Shown here: positions 18,795 to 27,153 of the stretch, in pieces
Layout: each line of letters starts with the position of its first letter
How positions within the stretch are numbered: position 1 is the first letter of the stretch
Assembly (NCBI GenBank): GCA_031431475.1
Contig: JANPDL010000008.1
Location: 1-64,000 of the forward strand
From: JADCCX01 sp031431475
Lineage (GTDB): Bacteria; Pseudomonadota; Alphaproteobacteria; Rhizobiales; Beijerinckiaceae
DNA: 64,000 bases
Direction: 5' to 3'
The notes under the pieces: model-generated
What the model saw: only the letters and a program-made list of their open reading frames with translations
Told to the model about the DNA's origin: nothing
Databases searched by the model: none
Program-made: the position numbers and the translations under genes

Positions 18795-18846
18795 TCCTCA
18801 TTTTGCCGCAAATCAGCTATTGATTCCACGTTTCCCCTGGGGATCA

Positions 18847-19173
18847 ATGCGCGAGCAGCTTCATCTTTATGTTCCATCCATAGTCGGCGCGGTCATAGCC
18901 CTCGCTCTCTTGGTTGTCCTCACGCGCGCCATGGCGGCGCGTGGCAGGAGCCGCTGGCGGCCTGTGCTGCTGTGCCTGCCTCTTCTGCTGGTTGCTGTCG
19001 GCTATGGCCTGTTCTGGTTCGGGTTCTTCTCGTCCCCTGCGACGGCGGTGCAACTGCATGCTCTGCGCCTGACCATCCAGCATTTTGCCGGACCTTTCCT
19101 GCCATGGATCGGCGCGGTCTGGCTTGCCTCGAGCGTCGGGCTGCTGGCACCGCTGTTGCGCAAGGGGGACTGA
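18847..19173 (+). CDS. Small predicted membrane protein
   Basis: The 108-residue protein has three likely membrane spans (about residues 8-29, 38-60 and 84-101) separated by a basic loop (RAMAARGRSRWRP). An upstream TTG at 18820 would add nine residues; the ATG at 18847 is preferred because GGGGA lies just before it. It follows dapD by about 50 bases on the same strand. No family is recognised and function is unknown. Confidence 0.6.
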   Translation: MREQLHLYVPSIVGAVIALALLVVLTRAMAARGRSRWRPVLLCLPLLLVAVGYGLFWFGFFSSPATAVQLHALRLTIQHFAGPFLPWIGAVWLASSVGLLAPLLRKGD

Positions 19174-19230
19174 GGCGTTTCGCCCCCCTTCTTCCCTTGC
19201 CGCGCCCCGCCTTCCCCGTTATATCAATAA

Positions 19231-19345
19231 CATCTCGTCGGGGTGCCCGGAGGCTTTCGAGCCAGGCTGAGAGATGTTGAGGCGCAAGCCTTACCGTTAA
19301 CCCGCCGAACCTGATCCGGGTCATGCCGGCGGAGGAATCGAGATG
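19231..19345 (+). promoter_or_regulatory. TPP riboswitch (THI element)
   Basis: The conserved THI core is visible in order: CGGGGTGCCC (19239-19248), GGCTGAGAG (19265-19273), then ACCTGATCCGGGTCATGCCGG and GGAGGAA ahead of the permease gene. The P1 stem pairs CATCTCG (19231-19237) with CGAGATG (19339-19345), and the latter contains the ATG start codon of the permease. TPP binding should therefore hide the start codon and block translation. A terminator hairpin was not seen. Confidence 0.93.
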
Positions 19346-20197
19346 AGTCTGGCTCTTGAGGGCCGCAGCGCGAGCCGCTCGCAATTTCCTGTTCTGTCGG
19401 CCCAATCGCTGGCGGCTTTCACCGTATCAGCCGTTCGAACCGTGTTCAAACCGCAGGTCGTGGCACTTCTGGGCGCAGGGTTGCTGTGGGAGGGCGCGGT
19501 GCGCTTCTTCCAGTTACCCCTTTGGTACCTGCCAGCCCCTAGCCATATTGCGGTGACGGTGGTGAAGAACCTTCATCTGATCCTGCCGAACGCAGGCGTG
19601 ACGGCGCTGGAAACGATTCTTGGCCTGATCATCGGCGTTGCCATCGGCATGGCCCTGGCGCTGGGCATGGGGGCCTCGCGCTGGCTGGCGCAGGCGCTTT
19701 CACCTCTCGCCGTGGTCAGCCAGGCCATTCCGTTCATTGCGCTGGCCCCCCTGATGATGATCTGGTTCGGATTTGGCATCACGTCCAAGATCGCCATGGC
19801 CGCGATCACCATTTTCTTCTCGGTCACCGCCGCTTTCTACGAGGGACTGCGCCGTGCCGACGAAAATCTGATCGATCTGGCAAAACTTTACGGCGCGTCG
19901 CCGTGGCAGATCCTGTTCAACATCCGGGTTCCCGCCGCGCTGCCGCATCTGTGTGCCGGGCTGAAGCTGGCGGCCGCCTATGCGCCGCTCGGTGCCATCG
20001 CGGGCGAATGGGTGGGCTCGGATGGCGGCCTTGGCATCATGATGACCTATCACAACGCCCGCATGCAGACCGATATGGTCTTTGCAGCCATGGTGGTGCT
20101 GATCGTGTTCTGCCTCGCAACATGGCTGCTGATGTCGCTACTGACGCGCCATCTCCTGCGCAACTTTCCAGACACGCTGAACCAGCCCAGGTCCTGA
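19343..20197 (+). CDS. thiX: ABC transporter permease, thiamine precursor uptake
   Basis: The 284-residue inner-membrane protein of the BPD_transp_1/SsuC-TauC class has about six membrane spans. The EAA-type cytoplasmic loop is near residues 175-195 (LAKLYGASPWQILFNIRVP). Control by a TPP riboswitch and the adjacent NMT1/ThiY-like binding protein indicate uptake of a thiamine precursor such as a formylaminopyrimidine or HMP. No ATPase (thiZ) gene is present in the cluster. The stop codon lies inside a 17-base tandem duplication. Confidence 0.85.
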   Translation: MSLALEGRSASRSQFPVLSAQSLAAFTVSAVRTVFKPQVVALLGAGLLWEGAVRFFQLPLWYLPAPSHIAVTVVKNLHLILPNAGVTALETILGLIIGVAIGMALALGMGASRWLAQALSPLAVVSQAIPFIALAPLMMIWFGFGITSKIAMAAITIFFSVTAAFYEGLRRADENLIDLAKLYGASPWQILFNIRVPAALPHLCAGLKLAAAYAPLGAIAGEWVGSDGGLGIMMTYHNARMQTDMVFAAMVVLIVFCLATWLLMSLLTRHLLRNFPDTLNQPRS

Positions 20198-20220
20198 ACC
20201 AGCCCAGGTCCTGAACCAGC
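20177..20220. repeat. 17-bp tandem duplication at the permease stop codon
   Basis: The unit CTGAACCAGCCCAGGTC occurs at 20177-20193 and 20194-20210, with a partial third copy at 20211-20220. The permease TGA (20195-20197) sits at the start of the second copy. Seventeen is not a multiple of three, so the repeat changes frame. It looks like a recent slippage duplication. Confidence 0.85.
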
Positions 20221-20267
20221 AGCTTTTCTGAGTTTTCTCCCTAACCGCCAAACCACAAGGAGGTCTG

Positions 20268-21215
20268 ATGACCCGCCGTTTCTTCACCGCTCTGCTGACC
20301 GCATTCGCTTTGCTCGCTGCGCACCCCGCCACCGCGCAGCAACCGGACAAGCTGGTGCTGCTGCTCGACTGGTTCGTGAACCCGGACCATGCGCCGATCA
20401 TCATCGCCAAGGAGCGCGGGCTCTTCGCCAAGCGTGGCCTCGATGTGCAGATCGTGGAGCCTTCCGATCCCTCCGCTCCGCCACGCCTCATCGCCGCCGG
20501 GCAAGGCGATATCGCGATCAGTTATCAGCCAAGCTTCACCCGCGCCGTGAAACAGGGGATACCGGTGATCCGCAACGGCACGCTGATCGCCACGCCGCTC
20601 AACACGCTCACCGTGTTGGCCGATGGCCCAATCAAGACGCTGGCCGATCTCCGGGGCAAGACCATCGGCTACTCCGGCTCTGGTATTCATGACATGATGC
20701 TCAAGACCATGCTGAAAAGCGTGGGCATGACCGAAGCCGACGTGAAGCTGGTGAATGTCAATTTTGCACTGACCATTGCTCTCATTTCTGGCCGGGCCGA
20801 TGCCATCATCGGTGGGTTCCGCAATTTCGAGGGCACCGAGATCGAACTCGCGGGCAAGAAGCCCAAGATGTTCTTCCCCGAGGACCACGGCGTCCCAGCC
20901 TATGATGAACTGATCTACATCGTGAAGCAGGACCGTTTCGGTGATGCGAAATTCGACCGTTTCTTCGCGGCCATCGAGGAAGCAACGATGGCGATGCTGA
21001 ACGATCCGCAAGGCACATGGGCGACTTTCGTGAAGGCTCATCCCAAGGTGGATGATGCCCTTAACAGGCGGGCCTGGACCGACACTTTGCCGCGTTTCCA
21101 GGCCTCGCCGAAGGCTGTCGATCCAGATCGCTATCTTGCGGTGGCCGAGTTCATGCGGCAGGCTGGTGTCATCGACAAGGTCGAGCCTATCGAGCGCTAC
21201 ATCGGCAAGCGTTGA
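20268..21215 (+). CDS. thiY: ABC substrate-binding protein, thiamine precursor (ThiY/NMT1-like)
   Basis: The 315-residue periplasmic protein has a cleavable signal peptide (about 23 residues, ending HPATAQQ). The NMT1/ThiY fold follows, with the characteristic LLDWFVNPDHAPIIIAKERG opening and RLIAAGQGDIAISY. An AAGGAGG precedes the ATG. It is 70 bases after the permease gene and downstream of the TPP riboswitch. Family members bind pyrimidine precursors of thiamine. A missing ATPase must be supplied from elsewhere. Confidence 0.87.
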   Translation: MTRRFFTALLTAFALLAAHPATAQQPDKLVLLLDWFVNPDHAPIIIAKERGLFAKRGLDVQIVEPSDPSAPPRLIAAGQGDIAISYQPSFTRAVKQGIPVIRNGTLIATPLNTLTVLADGPIKTLADLRGKTIGYSGSGIHDMMLKTMLKSVGMTEADVKLVNVNFALTIALISGRADAIIGGFRNFEGTEIELAGKKPKMFFPEDHGVPAYDELIYIVKQDRFGDAKFDRFFAAIEEATMAMLNDPQGTWATFVKAHPKVDDALNRRAWTDTLPRFQASPKAVDPDRYLAVAEFMRQAGVIDKVEPIERYIGKR

Positions 21216-21244
21216 GGGGCTGCGGCTTTCTCTCCGGAGGCCGC

Positions 21245-22291
21245 ATGCATCTCTTTTTCGACACAACCCAGCTCCGTCACCAGCCGAAACAGTTCATGGT
21301 GGCGGGGCAGGTGGCAGCCCCGCTGGAAAACCCCGACCGGGTGACAGTGCTGTTGGCGAAGCTCAAGGCGGCAGATCTCAGCCTTGTTGCCCCCGGCGAT
21401 CACGGCATGGCAGCGATCCGCGCCGTGCATGATGCGGATTATCTGAGCTTCCTGCAGACGGCCTATGCGGAATGGCGCAAGTTCCCCAATGCCGGACCCG
21501 AGGTCTGGCCCAATATCCATCCGTATCGCGGAACCGGCGCTGATCTAGACCGCAAGGGACCGCCGAAGGGCGGTATCATCGGGCAGGTCGGCTGGTACAT
21601 CGGCGACATGGCGGTGGCGATGGGGGAGGGCAGCTGGGACGCAGCGTATGCTTCGGCGCAGTCCGCGATTGCAGCGGCAACCGCTGTTCTCACGGGACAT
21701 GATGCAGCCTTTGGCCTCTGCCGCCCGCCCGGCCATCATGCCTACAGGGACCGCGCCTGCGGCTTCTGTTTCCTCAACAATGCAGCCATAGCGGCAGAAG
21801 TCTTGCGCCAGAAATTCGCCAAGGTGGCGATCCTCGATTTCGACACGCATCACGGCGATGGCACGCAGGCAATCTTCTATGACCGGGCCGATGTGCTGGT
21901 GGCCTCAACGCATACCGACCCCACCAGCTATTATCCTTATTACTCCGGCTTTGCGGATGAAACAGGACGGGGCGCGGGCGAAGGTGCCAACCTGAATCTG
22001 CCGCTCCCGCCTGGCGCGGATGATGCGGCCTATGCTGCGGCCTGCCAGAAACTTGCCGATACCGCCCGCGCTTTCGGGGCTGAGGCTATCGTGCTCTCCG
22101 CTGGCTGGGATGCCCATCATAAGGATCCGCTGTCGAAGCTGGCGGTGACAACAGTCGCTTTCAAGACAATCGGCGCCATTTTCGGCCAGTTGAAGCTGCC
22201 AACTGTAATCTTGCAGGAAGGTGGCTACTCGCTTGAGGCTGCGGGAGAAGCAGCTCCCGCCTTCATCAGCGCTTTCCGTCAGGAGCGCTGA
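21245..22291 (+). CDS. Histone-deacetylase superfamily, acetylpolyamine amidohydrolase-like
   Basis: The 348-residue zinc hydrolase resembles acetylpolyamine amidohydrolase, including an N-terminal start like MHLFFDTTQLRHQ. Catalytic His164-His165 (RPPGHHAYRD) and zinc ligands Asp200, His202 (DFDTHHGDG) and Asp289 (GWDAHHKDP) are all present. It would release acetate from N-acetylated polyamines or related amides. The ATG at 21245 follows GGAGG; a start at 21212 overlaps thiY. It lies 29 bases after thiY, so co-transcription is possible. Confidence 0.88.
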   Translation: MHLFFDTTQLRHQPKQFMVAGQVAAPLENPDRVTVLLAKLKAADLSLVAPGDHGMAAIRAVHDADYLSFLQTAYAEWRKFPNAGPEVWPNIHPYRGTGADLDRKGPPKGGIIGQVGWYIGDMAVAMGEGSWDAAYASAQSAIAAATAVLTGHDAAFGLCRPPGHHAYRDRACGFCFLNNAAIAAEVLRQKFAKVAILDFDTHHGDGTQAIFYDRADVLVASTHTDPTSYYPYYSGFADETGRGAGEGANLNLPLPPGADDAAYAAACQKLADTARAFGAEAIVLSAGWDAHHKDPLSKLAVTTVAFKTIGAIFGQLKLPTVILQEGGYSLEAAGEAAPAFISAFRQER

Positions 22292-22371
22292 AACAGCCCG
22301 ATTGGTCGCATCCCGGCATACGCTCTCTTTCGGGCTTTACCGGTATGGTTAACAAGTCGTAAACAGGACGG

Positions 22372-22878
22372 ATGAGCACAAGGACGATCCGAATCCGGAC
22401 CGCCGCCGCCGCCGACGCAGCGGGCGTGGCTGGCGTGCATGATGCGGCCTGGATGGAGGCTTATCGCGGCATCATCCCCGGTGCGCATCTCGAGCGCATG
22501 GTGCAGCGACGCGGCACAAGCTGGTGGGCCCATGCCATCGCCAAAGGCAGCCGCATCGCGGTGCTGGATTTCAACGATACCATAGCGGGTTATGCCAGCT
22601 ATGGCCGCAACCGGGCAGTGTCGCTGCCCTATCGGGGCGAAATCTTCGAGATTTACCTGCTGCCCGAATTTCAGGGCGTTGGTTTTGGGCACCGGTTGTT
22701 TTCTGCCGCGCAACGCGAACTGGCAAGCCACGGTCTGGCATCGTTGGTGGTGTGGTCGCTGGCGGAGAATGAGCGCGCTATCCAGTTTTACGAGAAACTG
22801 GGTGGCCTGATGGTGGGTCGCGCGCATGAGAATTTCGGAGATGTCTCGCGCGAGAGACTGGCTTTCGGCTGGCGATAA
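22372..22878 (+). CDS. GNAT family N-acetyltransferase
   Basis: The 168-residue protein has the GNAT fold, with the acetyl-CoA loop QGVGFGHRLF at about residues 101-110 and the typical late segment NERAIQFYEKLGG. The substrate is unknown. It stands 80 bases after the deacetylase gene on the same strand, a pairing of putative acetylation and deacetylation enzymes that may be coincidental. The start at 22372 gives the usual family N-terminus. Confidence 0.88.
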   Translation: MSTRTIRIRTAAAADAAGVAGVHDAAWMEAYRGIIPGAHLERMVQRRGTSWWAHAIAKGSRIAVLDFNDTIAGYASYGRNRAVSLPYRGEIFEIYLLPEFQGVGFGHRLFSAAQRELASHGLASLVVWSLAENERAIQFYEKLGGLMVGRAHENFGDVSRERLAFGWR

Positions 22879-23035
22879 GGGCCTTGGCCCATCATTGCGA
22901 CAAGCCGGTGTGATGGTCCTGGTGTTTGCATGAGAGCAATTTGATAGCCGCAATAACCAATCCTTCAAGGGTTTGCGGCAAAGTTCAGAGTAGCCGCAGT
23001 GGCAACCCTCCGTTACGGCAACAGGTCAGGCCATC

Positions 23036-23341
23036 ATGTGGAAACTCGTCGGGCTTTCGCATCTCAGTACGAATGAACAGCTTCTCATTGCTCTGGTAAC
23101 GATTTGCGCAGCGCTGATCGTCGGCTGGATCATGGACATGATCATGGGTCCGACTGGTTTCGGGCTTTTCGGCAATGCGATTGTCGCCTTCGTCGGGATC
23201 GTGGTCGGTGTCTGGGTTTACCATAATTATGTAGGCAGCATGAAATCACCCGACACCACCAGGATGATGGGCACAATCATCGCCTCGGTGATGCTGCATC
23301 TGGTGATGTGTTCAGTGCTGCGGCGTGTGCTGAGGCTGTAA
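23036..23341 (+). CDS. Small membrane protein, GlsB/YeaQ-like
   Basis: The 101-residue protein has three hydrophobic spans (about residues 15-36, 43-64 and 78-95). The glycine-rich segment MGPTGFGLFGNAIVAFVG resembles transglycosylase-associated (GlsB/YeaQ/YmgE) stress membrane proteins. The assignment rests on pattern only. It converges on leuB with a 3-base gap. A 157-base gap upstream shows nothing recognisable. Confidence 0.6.
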   Translation: MWKLVGLSHLSTNEQLLIALVTICAALIVGWIMDMIMGPTGFGLFGNAIVAFVGIVVGVWVYHNYVGSMKSPDTTRMMGTIIASVMLHLVMCSVLRRVLRL

Positions 23342-23344
23342 CCC

Positions 23345-24454
23345 TCAGTTCAGCTTCCCCAGTGCCTTCACCACGGCATCGCCCATATCGGTCGTGCTGA
23401 CCGCGTTCTGACCCTTGGCCGCGATATCAGCCGTACGGATGCCATCGGCCAGCACATTGGCCATGGCCTTGTCCAGCAGGTCAGCGGCTTCGATGAGGCC
23501 GAAGGAATAGCGCAAAGCCATGCCAAACGAGCCGATCATCGCCAGTGGATTGGCCATGCCCTTGCCCGCGATATCGGGCGCGGAGCCATGCACGGGCTCA
23601 TACAGCGCCTTGCGCTTGCCGGTCTTCGCGTCGGGAGCGCCAAGCGAAGCGGATGGAAGCATGCCCAGCGACCCCGTCAGCATCGCCGCGATATCGGACA
23701 GCATGTCGCCGAAGAGATTATCGCAGACGATGACATCATATTGCTTGGGCCAGCGCACGAGCTGCATGCCGCAGGAATCCGCTAGGTGATGGTCGAGTTC
23801 CACGTCCCTGTATTCGCGCTGGTGGACATCGGTGACCACCTTCTTCCACAGCACACCGGACTTCATCACATTGTGCTTCTCCGATGATGTCACCTTGTTG
23901 CGGCGCACCTTCGCCAGATCAAATGCAACGCGAGCGATGCGCTCGATCTCGTGGGTCGTATAGACCTGCGTGTCGACCGCGCGCTGCTCGCCGTTCTCAA
24001 GCGTTACGATCTCCTTCGGCTCGCCGAAATAGACGCCGCCCGTCAGTTCGCGCACGATCATGATGTCGAGACCCTCGATGACCTCGGGCTTGAGTGACGA
24101 GGCGGAGGCGAGCGCGGGATAGCACACGGCAGGGCGCAGGTTGGCGAAAAGCTGCATCTCCTTGCGCAGCCGCAGCAGGCCGGCCTCGGGCCGCGCGTTG
24201 TAAGGCACATCCGCCCATTTCGGCCCACCCACAGCTCCGAACAGCACGGCATCCGCCGCCTGTGCACGGGCCATGGCGGCATCGCTGATCGCCACCTTGT
24301 GCGCATCATAGGCCGCACCGCCCACCAGATCTGTCTCGGAGTTGAAGGAGGCGATACCGGCTTTGCCAAACCACGCCGCGACTTTCTCGACTTCCCTCGC
24401 CACCTCGGGCCCAATGCCATCGCCGGGCAGGAGAAGGATGTTATGCGTCGCCAT
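23345..24454 (-). CDS. leuB: 3-isopropylmalate dehydrogenase
   Basis: LeuB oxidises and decarboxylates 3-isopropylmalate to 2-oxoisocaproate in leucine synthesis. The 369-residue protein opens with LLPGDGIGPEVAREVEKV. It has the substrate arginines in the ELTGGVYFGEPKE region and the metal-binding Asp cluster (CDNLFGDMLSDIAAMLTGS), with HGSAPDIAGKG in the NAD site. Length matches the family. It is monocistronic here; leuCD are not adjacent. Confidence 0.96.
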   Translation of the reverse strand: MATHNILLLPGDGIGPEVAREVEKVAAWFGKAGIASFNSETDLVGGAAYDAHKVAISDAAMARAQAADAVLFGAVGGPKWADVPYNARPEAGLLRLRKEMQLFANLRPAVCYPALASASSLKPEVIEGLDIMIVRELTGGVYFGEPKEIVTLENGEQRAVDTQVYTTHEIERIARVAFDLAKVRRNKVTSSEKHNVMKSGVLWKKVVTDVHQREYRDVELDHHLADSCGMQLVRWPKQYDVIVCDNLFGDMLSDIAAMLTGSLGMLPSASLGAPDAKTGKRKALYEPVHGSAPDIAGKGMANPLAMIGSFGMALRYSFGLIEAADLLDKAMANVLADGIRTADIAAKGQNAVSTTDMGDAVVKALGKLN

Positions 24455-24542
24455 GGTGTATTATCCATCGGTTAACCACGTTTCGCCGTGGCCGCGTCTG
24501 GCGGCTTGCCTAAAGCCTCGGAATCACTCGCGCAAGTGCGGA

Positions 24543-24632
24543 GGCTGATTCGTATGCTGTTCGTTCGGGGTTTGGGTTCGCAAGGTGGGCGAGCCGGTCA
24601 GGATGGGACAGGGCGGGGAGGGGGATGTTAGG
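24543..24632. repeat. 90-bp dispersed repeat, copy 1
   Basis: This copy aligns without gaps to 25010-25099 with 14 mismatches in 90 positions (about 84% identity by eye). Both begin GGCTGATTCG and end GATGTTAGG, and share a 26-base identical block in the GTTCGGGGTTTGGGTTC region. The two copies are in direct orientation about 470 bp apart and flank a small gene. No inverted termini or ORF were seen. Confidence 0.8.
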
Positions 24633-24737
24633 ATTGTCGCAACCATGTCACGGTGCAGCGCATAAGCACCCTACCGCTGAATCCAGAGTTTCACGCTGTC
24701 CGATGTCAACGGCCGACAGGTTTTCAGGAGATGTGAA

Positions 24738-24971
24738 ATGTCAAAGCTCGTTCGCGGTATTCTCGGCTTGATCGGCGGCTATGGTGTCGCTGCGACCCTT
24801 GGATGGATGGCGATAGTGGCTTTCTCCTCGAACAACCATGACCGAAGTCTTGAAGCCGCCATGACTGCAATTTTCTTCGCCGGTCCGCTGGGTGCAATCC
24901 TGGGCCTCGTCGCAGCGCTCATATGGAAGGGGCCGTCATCCCGTCAGGGTAAAGGTGCAACGCCTCCGTAA
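24738..24971 (+). CDS. Small two-span membrane protein
   Basis: The 77-residue protein has two likely membrane spans (about residues 7-30 and 42-64) and a basic Gly/Ser tail (KGPSSRQGKGATPP). CAGGAG lies 8 bases before the ATG, supporting translation. It sits between the two 90-bp direct repeats, which suggests it may have been duplicated or inserted with them. No family is recognised. Confidence 0.6.
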   Translation: MSKLVRGILGLIGGYGVAATLGWMAIVAFSSNNHDRSLEAAMTAIFFAGPLGAILGLVAALIWKGPSSRQGKGATPP

Positions 24972-25009
24972 TGGGAAACCCGGAAAGACTAGTGCGGATA
25001 GCCGGGAAA

Positions 25010-25099
25010 GGCTGATTCGTTGGTGCTTCGTTCGGGGTTTGGGTTCGCGAGGTGGGGGCGCGGGTCAGGATGGCACAGGGTGATGAGGGCGATGTTAGG
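25010..25099. repeat. 90-bp dispersed repeat, copy 2
   Basis: This is the second copy of the repeat at 24543-24632, in the same orientation. It ends 23 bases before the methyltransferase stop codon. The mismatches are scattered rather than clustered, except for a diverged block near the 5' end, so the duplication is not very recent. Confidence 0.8.
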
Positions 25100-25122
25100 G
25101 AGTTGGTAGGGGGATGCGGCAA

Positions 25123-25761
25123 TTAAAGCCGCTTGGCCACGAAAAACGGGCGGGTGTCCTTGCCCTTCGACGCATGGCGGCCGCGTTCGATGATCGCGAA
25201 TCCGGCATCGACGATCTCGGCCTCCAGCTGGACCGCGGAAAAGAACTCTACATAAGGTGCCTTTTCCACAAGCTGCATGAGTGGCAGCGCAAGGCGGGTG
25301 ACCGGGTTCATGTCGGACAGGCAAGGCGTTTTGGAGATGAACAGGCCACCGGGCTTCAGCATCTGGCGGATTTTGTACAGGATCGTTGATCTGCCAGCGG
25401 CGAGATGCAGGACACTGAAGCCGAGCACAGCATCGAAGCTGTGATCTGCCGATGGGTCGTCGGCCAGTGTTGATGTCCGGAATTCAACATTGCGGCACGC
25501 ACCGGCGATGCCTTTCTCCTGCGCAATAGTGATCATATTCTCGGAAAAGTCCGTCGCCACGAGGCGTGCGACATGTGGCGCGATCCGCAGCGCGGTTGTG
25601 CCTGTGCCGCAGCCGAACTCGAACACCTCGTCGCTGCTCCTCAGGTGGCTGATCGTGCGCTCCAGTGTTTTCTCGTAGCCCGCCTGATCGGAGATTTTAT
25701 CGGCTGCATATTTCAGGGCGATCCGATCCCAGAAGCTGGCATCATTGACAATACGGAACAT
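25123..25761 (-). CDS. Class I SAM-dependent methyltransferase
   Basis: The 212-residue protein has a Rossmann methyltransferase core with motif I VFEFGCGTGTTALRIA (about residues 45-60), motif II near LVATDFSENM and a post-motif LKPGGLFISK. The ATG at 25761 follows GAAGGAGTT. A longer frame to 25893 crosses the divergent LysR promoter and is rejected. It is divergent from, and probably controlled by, the LysR-type gene. The substrate is unknown. Confidence 0.87.
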   Translation of the reverse strand: MFRIVNDASFWDRIALKYAADKISDQAGYEKTLERTISHLRSSDEVFEFGCGTGTTALRIAPHVARLVATDFSENMITIAQEKGIAGACRNVEFRTSTLADDPSADHSFDAVLGFSVLHLAAGRSTILYKIRQMLKPGGLFISKTPCLSDMNPVTRLALPLMQLVEKAPYVEFFSAVQLEAEIVDAGFAIIERGRHASKGKDTRPFFVAKRL

Positions 25762-25810
25762 TGTGAACTCCTTCGGGCGGCGATCTAGCATATGCGCAGA
25801 AATTGGAAAT

Positions 25811-25824
25811 TGCGGAATTATGCA
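25811..25824. promoter_or_regulatory. Candidate LysR-type binding site
   Basis: TGC-N8-GCA (TGCGGAATTATGCA) lies in the AT-rich 83-base gap between the divergent methyltransferase and LysR genes. It is a weak dyad of the T-N11-A class bound by LysR-type regulators, placed where one protein could control both promoters. Confidence 0.4.
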
Positions 25825-25844
25825 GTATATATATACAAATATGC

Positions 25845-26723
25845 ATGACAAATTTTGACTGGAATCTGGCACGCGCCTTCCATGCCACAGCAAAAGCAGG
25901 CTCGCTTTCCGCTGCGGCCCGAACTGTGGGCCTCACTCAGCCCACGTTGTCACGTCAGGTTGCTATGCTGGAGGCCGAGCTGGGCGTGACCCTGTTCGAG
26001 CGGATCGGCAAACGGCTTGTCCTGACGGAAACCGGACAAAGTCTGGTTGCCCACGGCCAGGCCATGGGGGAGGCCGCTGATGCGATGGCGCTGGCTGCCA
26101 CAGGAAGGGCGCAGGCGGTCGAAGGGCGGGTGAGCATCTCCGCGACCGATGCCTACAGCGCCTATATCCTGCCCGACATCTGTGCGCGCATCCGGAAGGA
26201 AGCTCCACATGTCACGCTGGTTATCATTTCTTCGAATGCCCTCAGCGACCTGCGCCGCCGTGAGGCGGATATTGCCATACGCCACGTCCGCCCGGACGAG
26301 CCTGATCTGATCGGCCAGCTGGTCCGGGAGAGCACGGCCTGTTTCTACGCGTCCGAATCATGGCTCGCCCGCAACGGCGCACCGCAACGGGCAGAGGACA
26401 TCAACCCCCATGACTTGATCGGCTATGACGATACAGCGGTGTTTGCCCAATACATGTGCAAGCTGGGAATGGCGGTCACGGCTGACAGCTTTCGGCTGGT
26501 CTCGGAAAATACCGTCGTGGCCTGGGAGATGGTCAAGCTGGGGCTCGGCATCGGCGTCATGATGCCCGAGATCGCCGAGCGGACGCCCGGCGTGGTGAAA
26601 CTCCTGCCGCACCTGCAGTTGCCGCGCGTTCCCGTGTGGCTCGTGACGCATCGCGAAATGCGCACGAGTCAACGGATACGGCTGGTGTTTGATGTGCTGG
26701 CGGAGGAGTTGCGGGGCGGGTAG
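25845..26723 (+). CDS. LysR family transcriptional regulator
   Basis: The 292-residue protein has an N-terminal winged helix-turn-helix (residues 4-62, SLSAAARTVGLTQPTLSRQV). A periplasmic-binding-protein-like effector domain follows at about 90-290. The ATG at 25845 gives the family N-terminus MTNFDWNLARAFH; the earlier frame start at 25803 is not needed. Divergence from the methyltransferase gene suggests local control of it. The inducer is unknown. Confidence 0.92.
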   Translation: MTNFDWNLARAFHATAKAGSLSAAARTVGLTQPTLSRQVAMLEAELGVTLFERIGKRLVLTETGQSLVAHGQAMGEAADAMALAATGRAQAVEGRVSISATDAYSAYILPDICARIRKEAPHVTLVIISSNALSDLRRREADIAIRHVRPDEPDLIGQLVRESTACFYASESWLARNGAPQRAEDINPHDLIGYDDTAVFAQYMCKLGMAVTADSFRLVSENTVVAWEMVKLGLGIGVMMPEIAERTPGVVKLLPHLQLPRVPVWLVTHREMRTSQRIRLVFDVLAEELRGG

Positions 26724-26820
26724 GGGCGAGTAAGGAGCTTGCAAAGAGTTGTCAAATATGACTACATAGCCAGTCAATGATCCTGATCCGTCCCATTTCA
26801 TGACTGAAGGAGGCTCTGAA

Positions 26821-27153
26821 ATGAGTGATGATGACATGGAACTGGTCCACGGCAGCGGCAATGTCTTCCGTGATCTTGGCCACCCCAACCCTGAAGTGTC
26901 GCAGCTGAAAGCCATCCTCGCGGCCAAGATCATTGGCGTGCTTGATGCTGGCGCAATCAGCGTTCGCCGGGCGCAGGAGATGACGGGCTTCGCGGCGGCG
27001 GATTTCTCCCGCATCCGCAACGCAAGGCTGTCGCGGTTCACGATTGATCGTCTCATGGCGATGCTGGACAAGTTCGATCAGGATGTGGAGGTGACGGTGA
27101 CGGTGCAGCCAAAGCGGGCGCGGGGGCAGAGGTCTGCGATATTGGTGGGGTGA
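26821..27153 (+). CDS. Antitoxin-type XRE helix-turn-helix protein
   Basis: The 110-residue protein resembles HTH_37/XRE proteins that act as antitoxins next to RelE/HigB-like toxins: PEVSQLKAILAAKIIGVLDA leads into the HTH (SVRRAQEMTGFAAADFSRIR), ending with a Val/Thr strand and basic tail. The ATG at 26821 follows AAGGAG. No toxin gene lies upstream or downstream. The sequence after its stop continues in the same frame as a HigA-like remnant. Confidence 0.8.
   Translation: MSDDDMELVHGSGNVFRDLGHPNPEVSQLKAILAAKIIGVLDAGAISVRRAQEMTGFAAADFSRIRNARLSRFTIDRLMAMLDKFDQDVEVTVTVQPKRARGQRSAILVG

Noticed and set aside
22292..22371. AGCCCG/CGGGCT inverted repeat after the deacetylase gene
   Set aside because: The loop is about 30 bases and the T-run is short, too weak for a terminator call.
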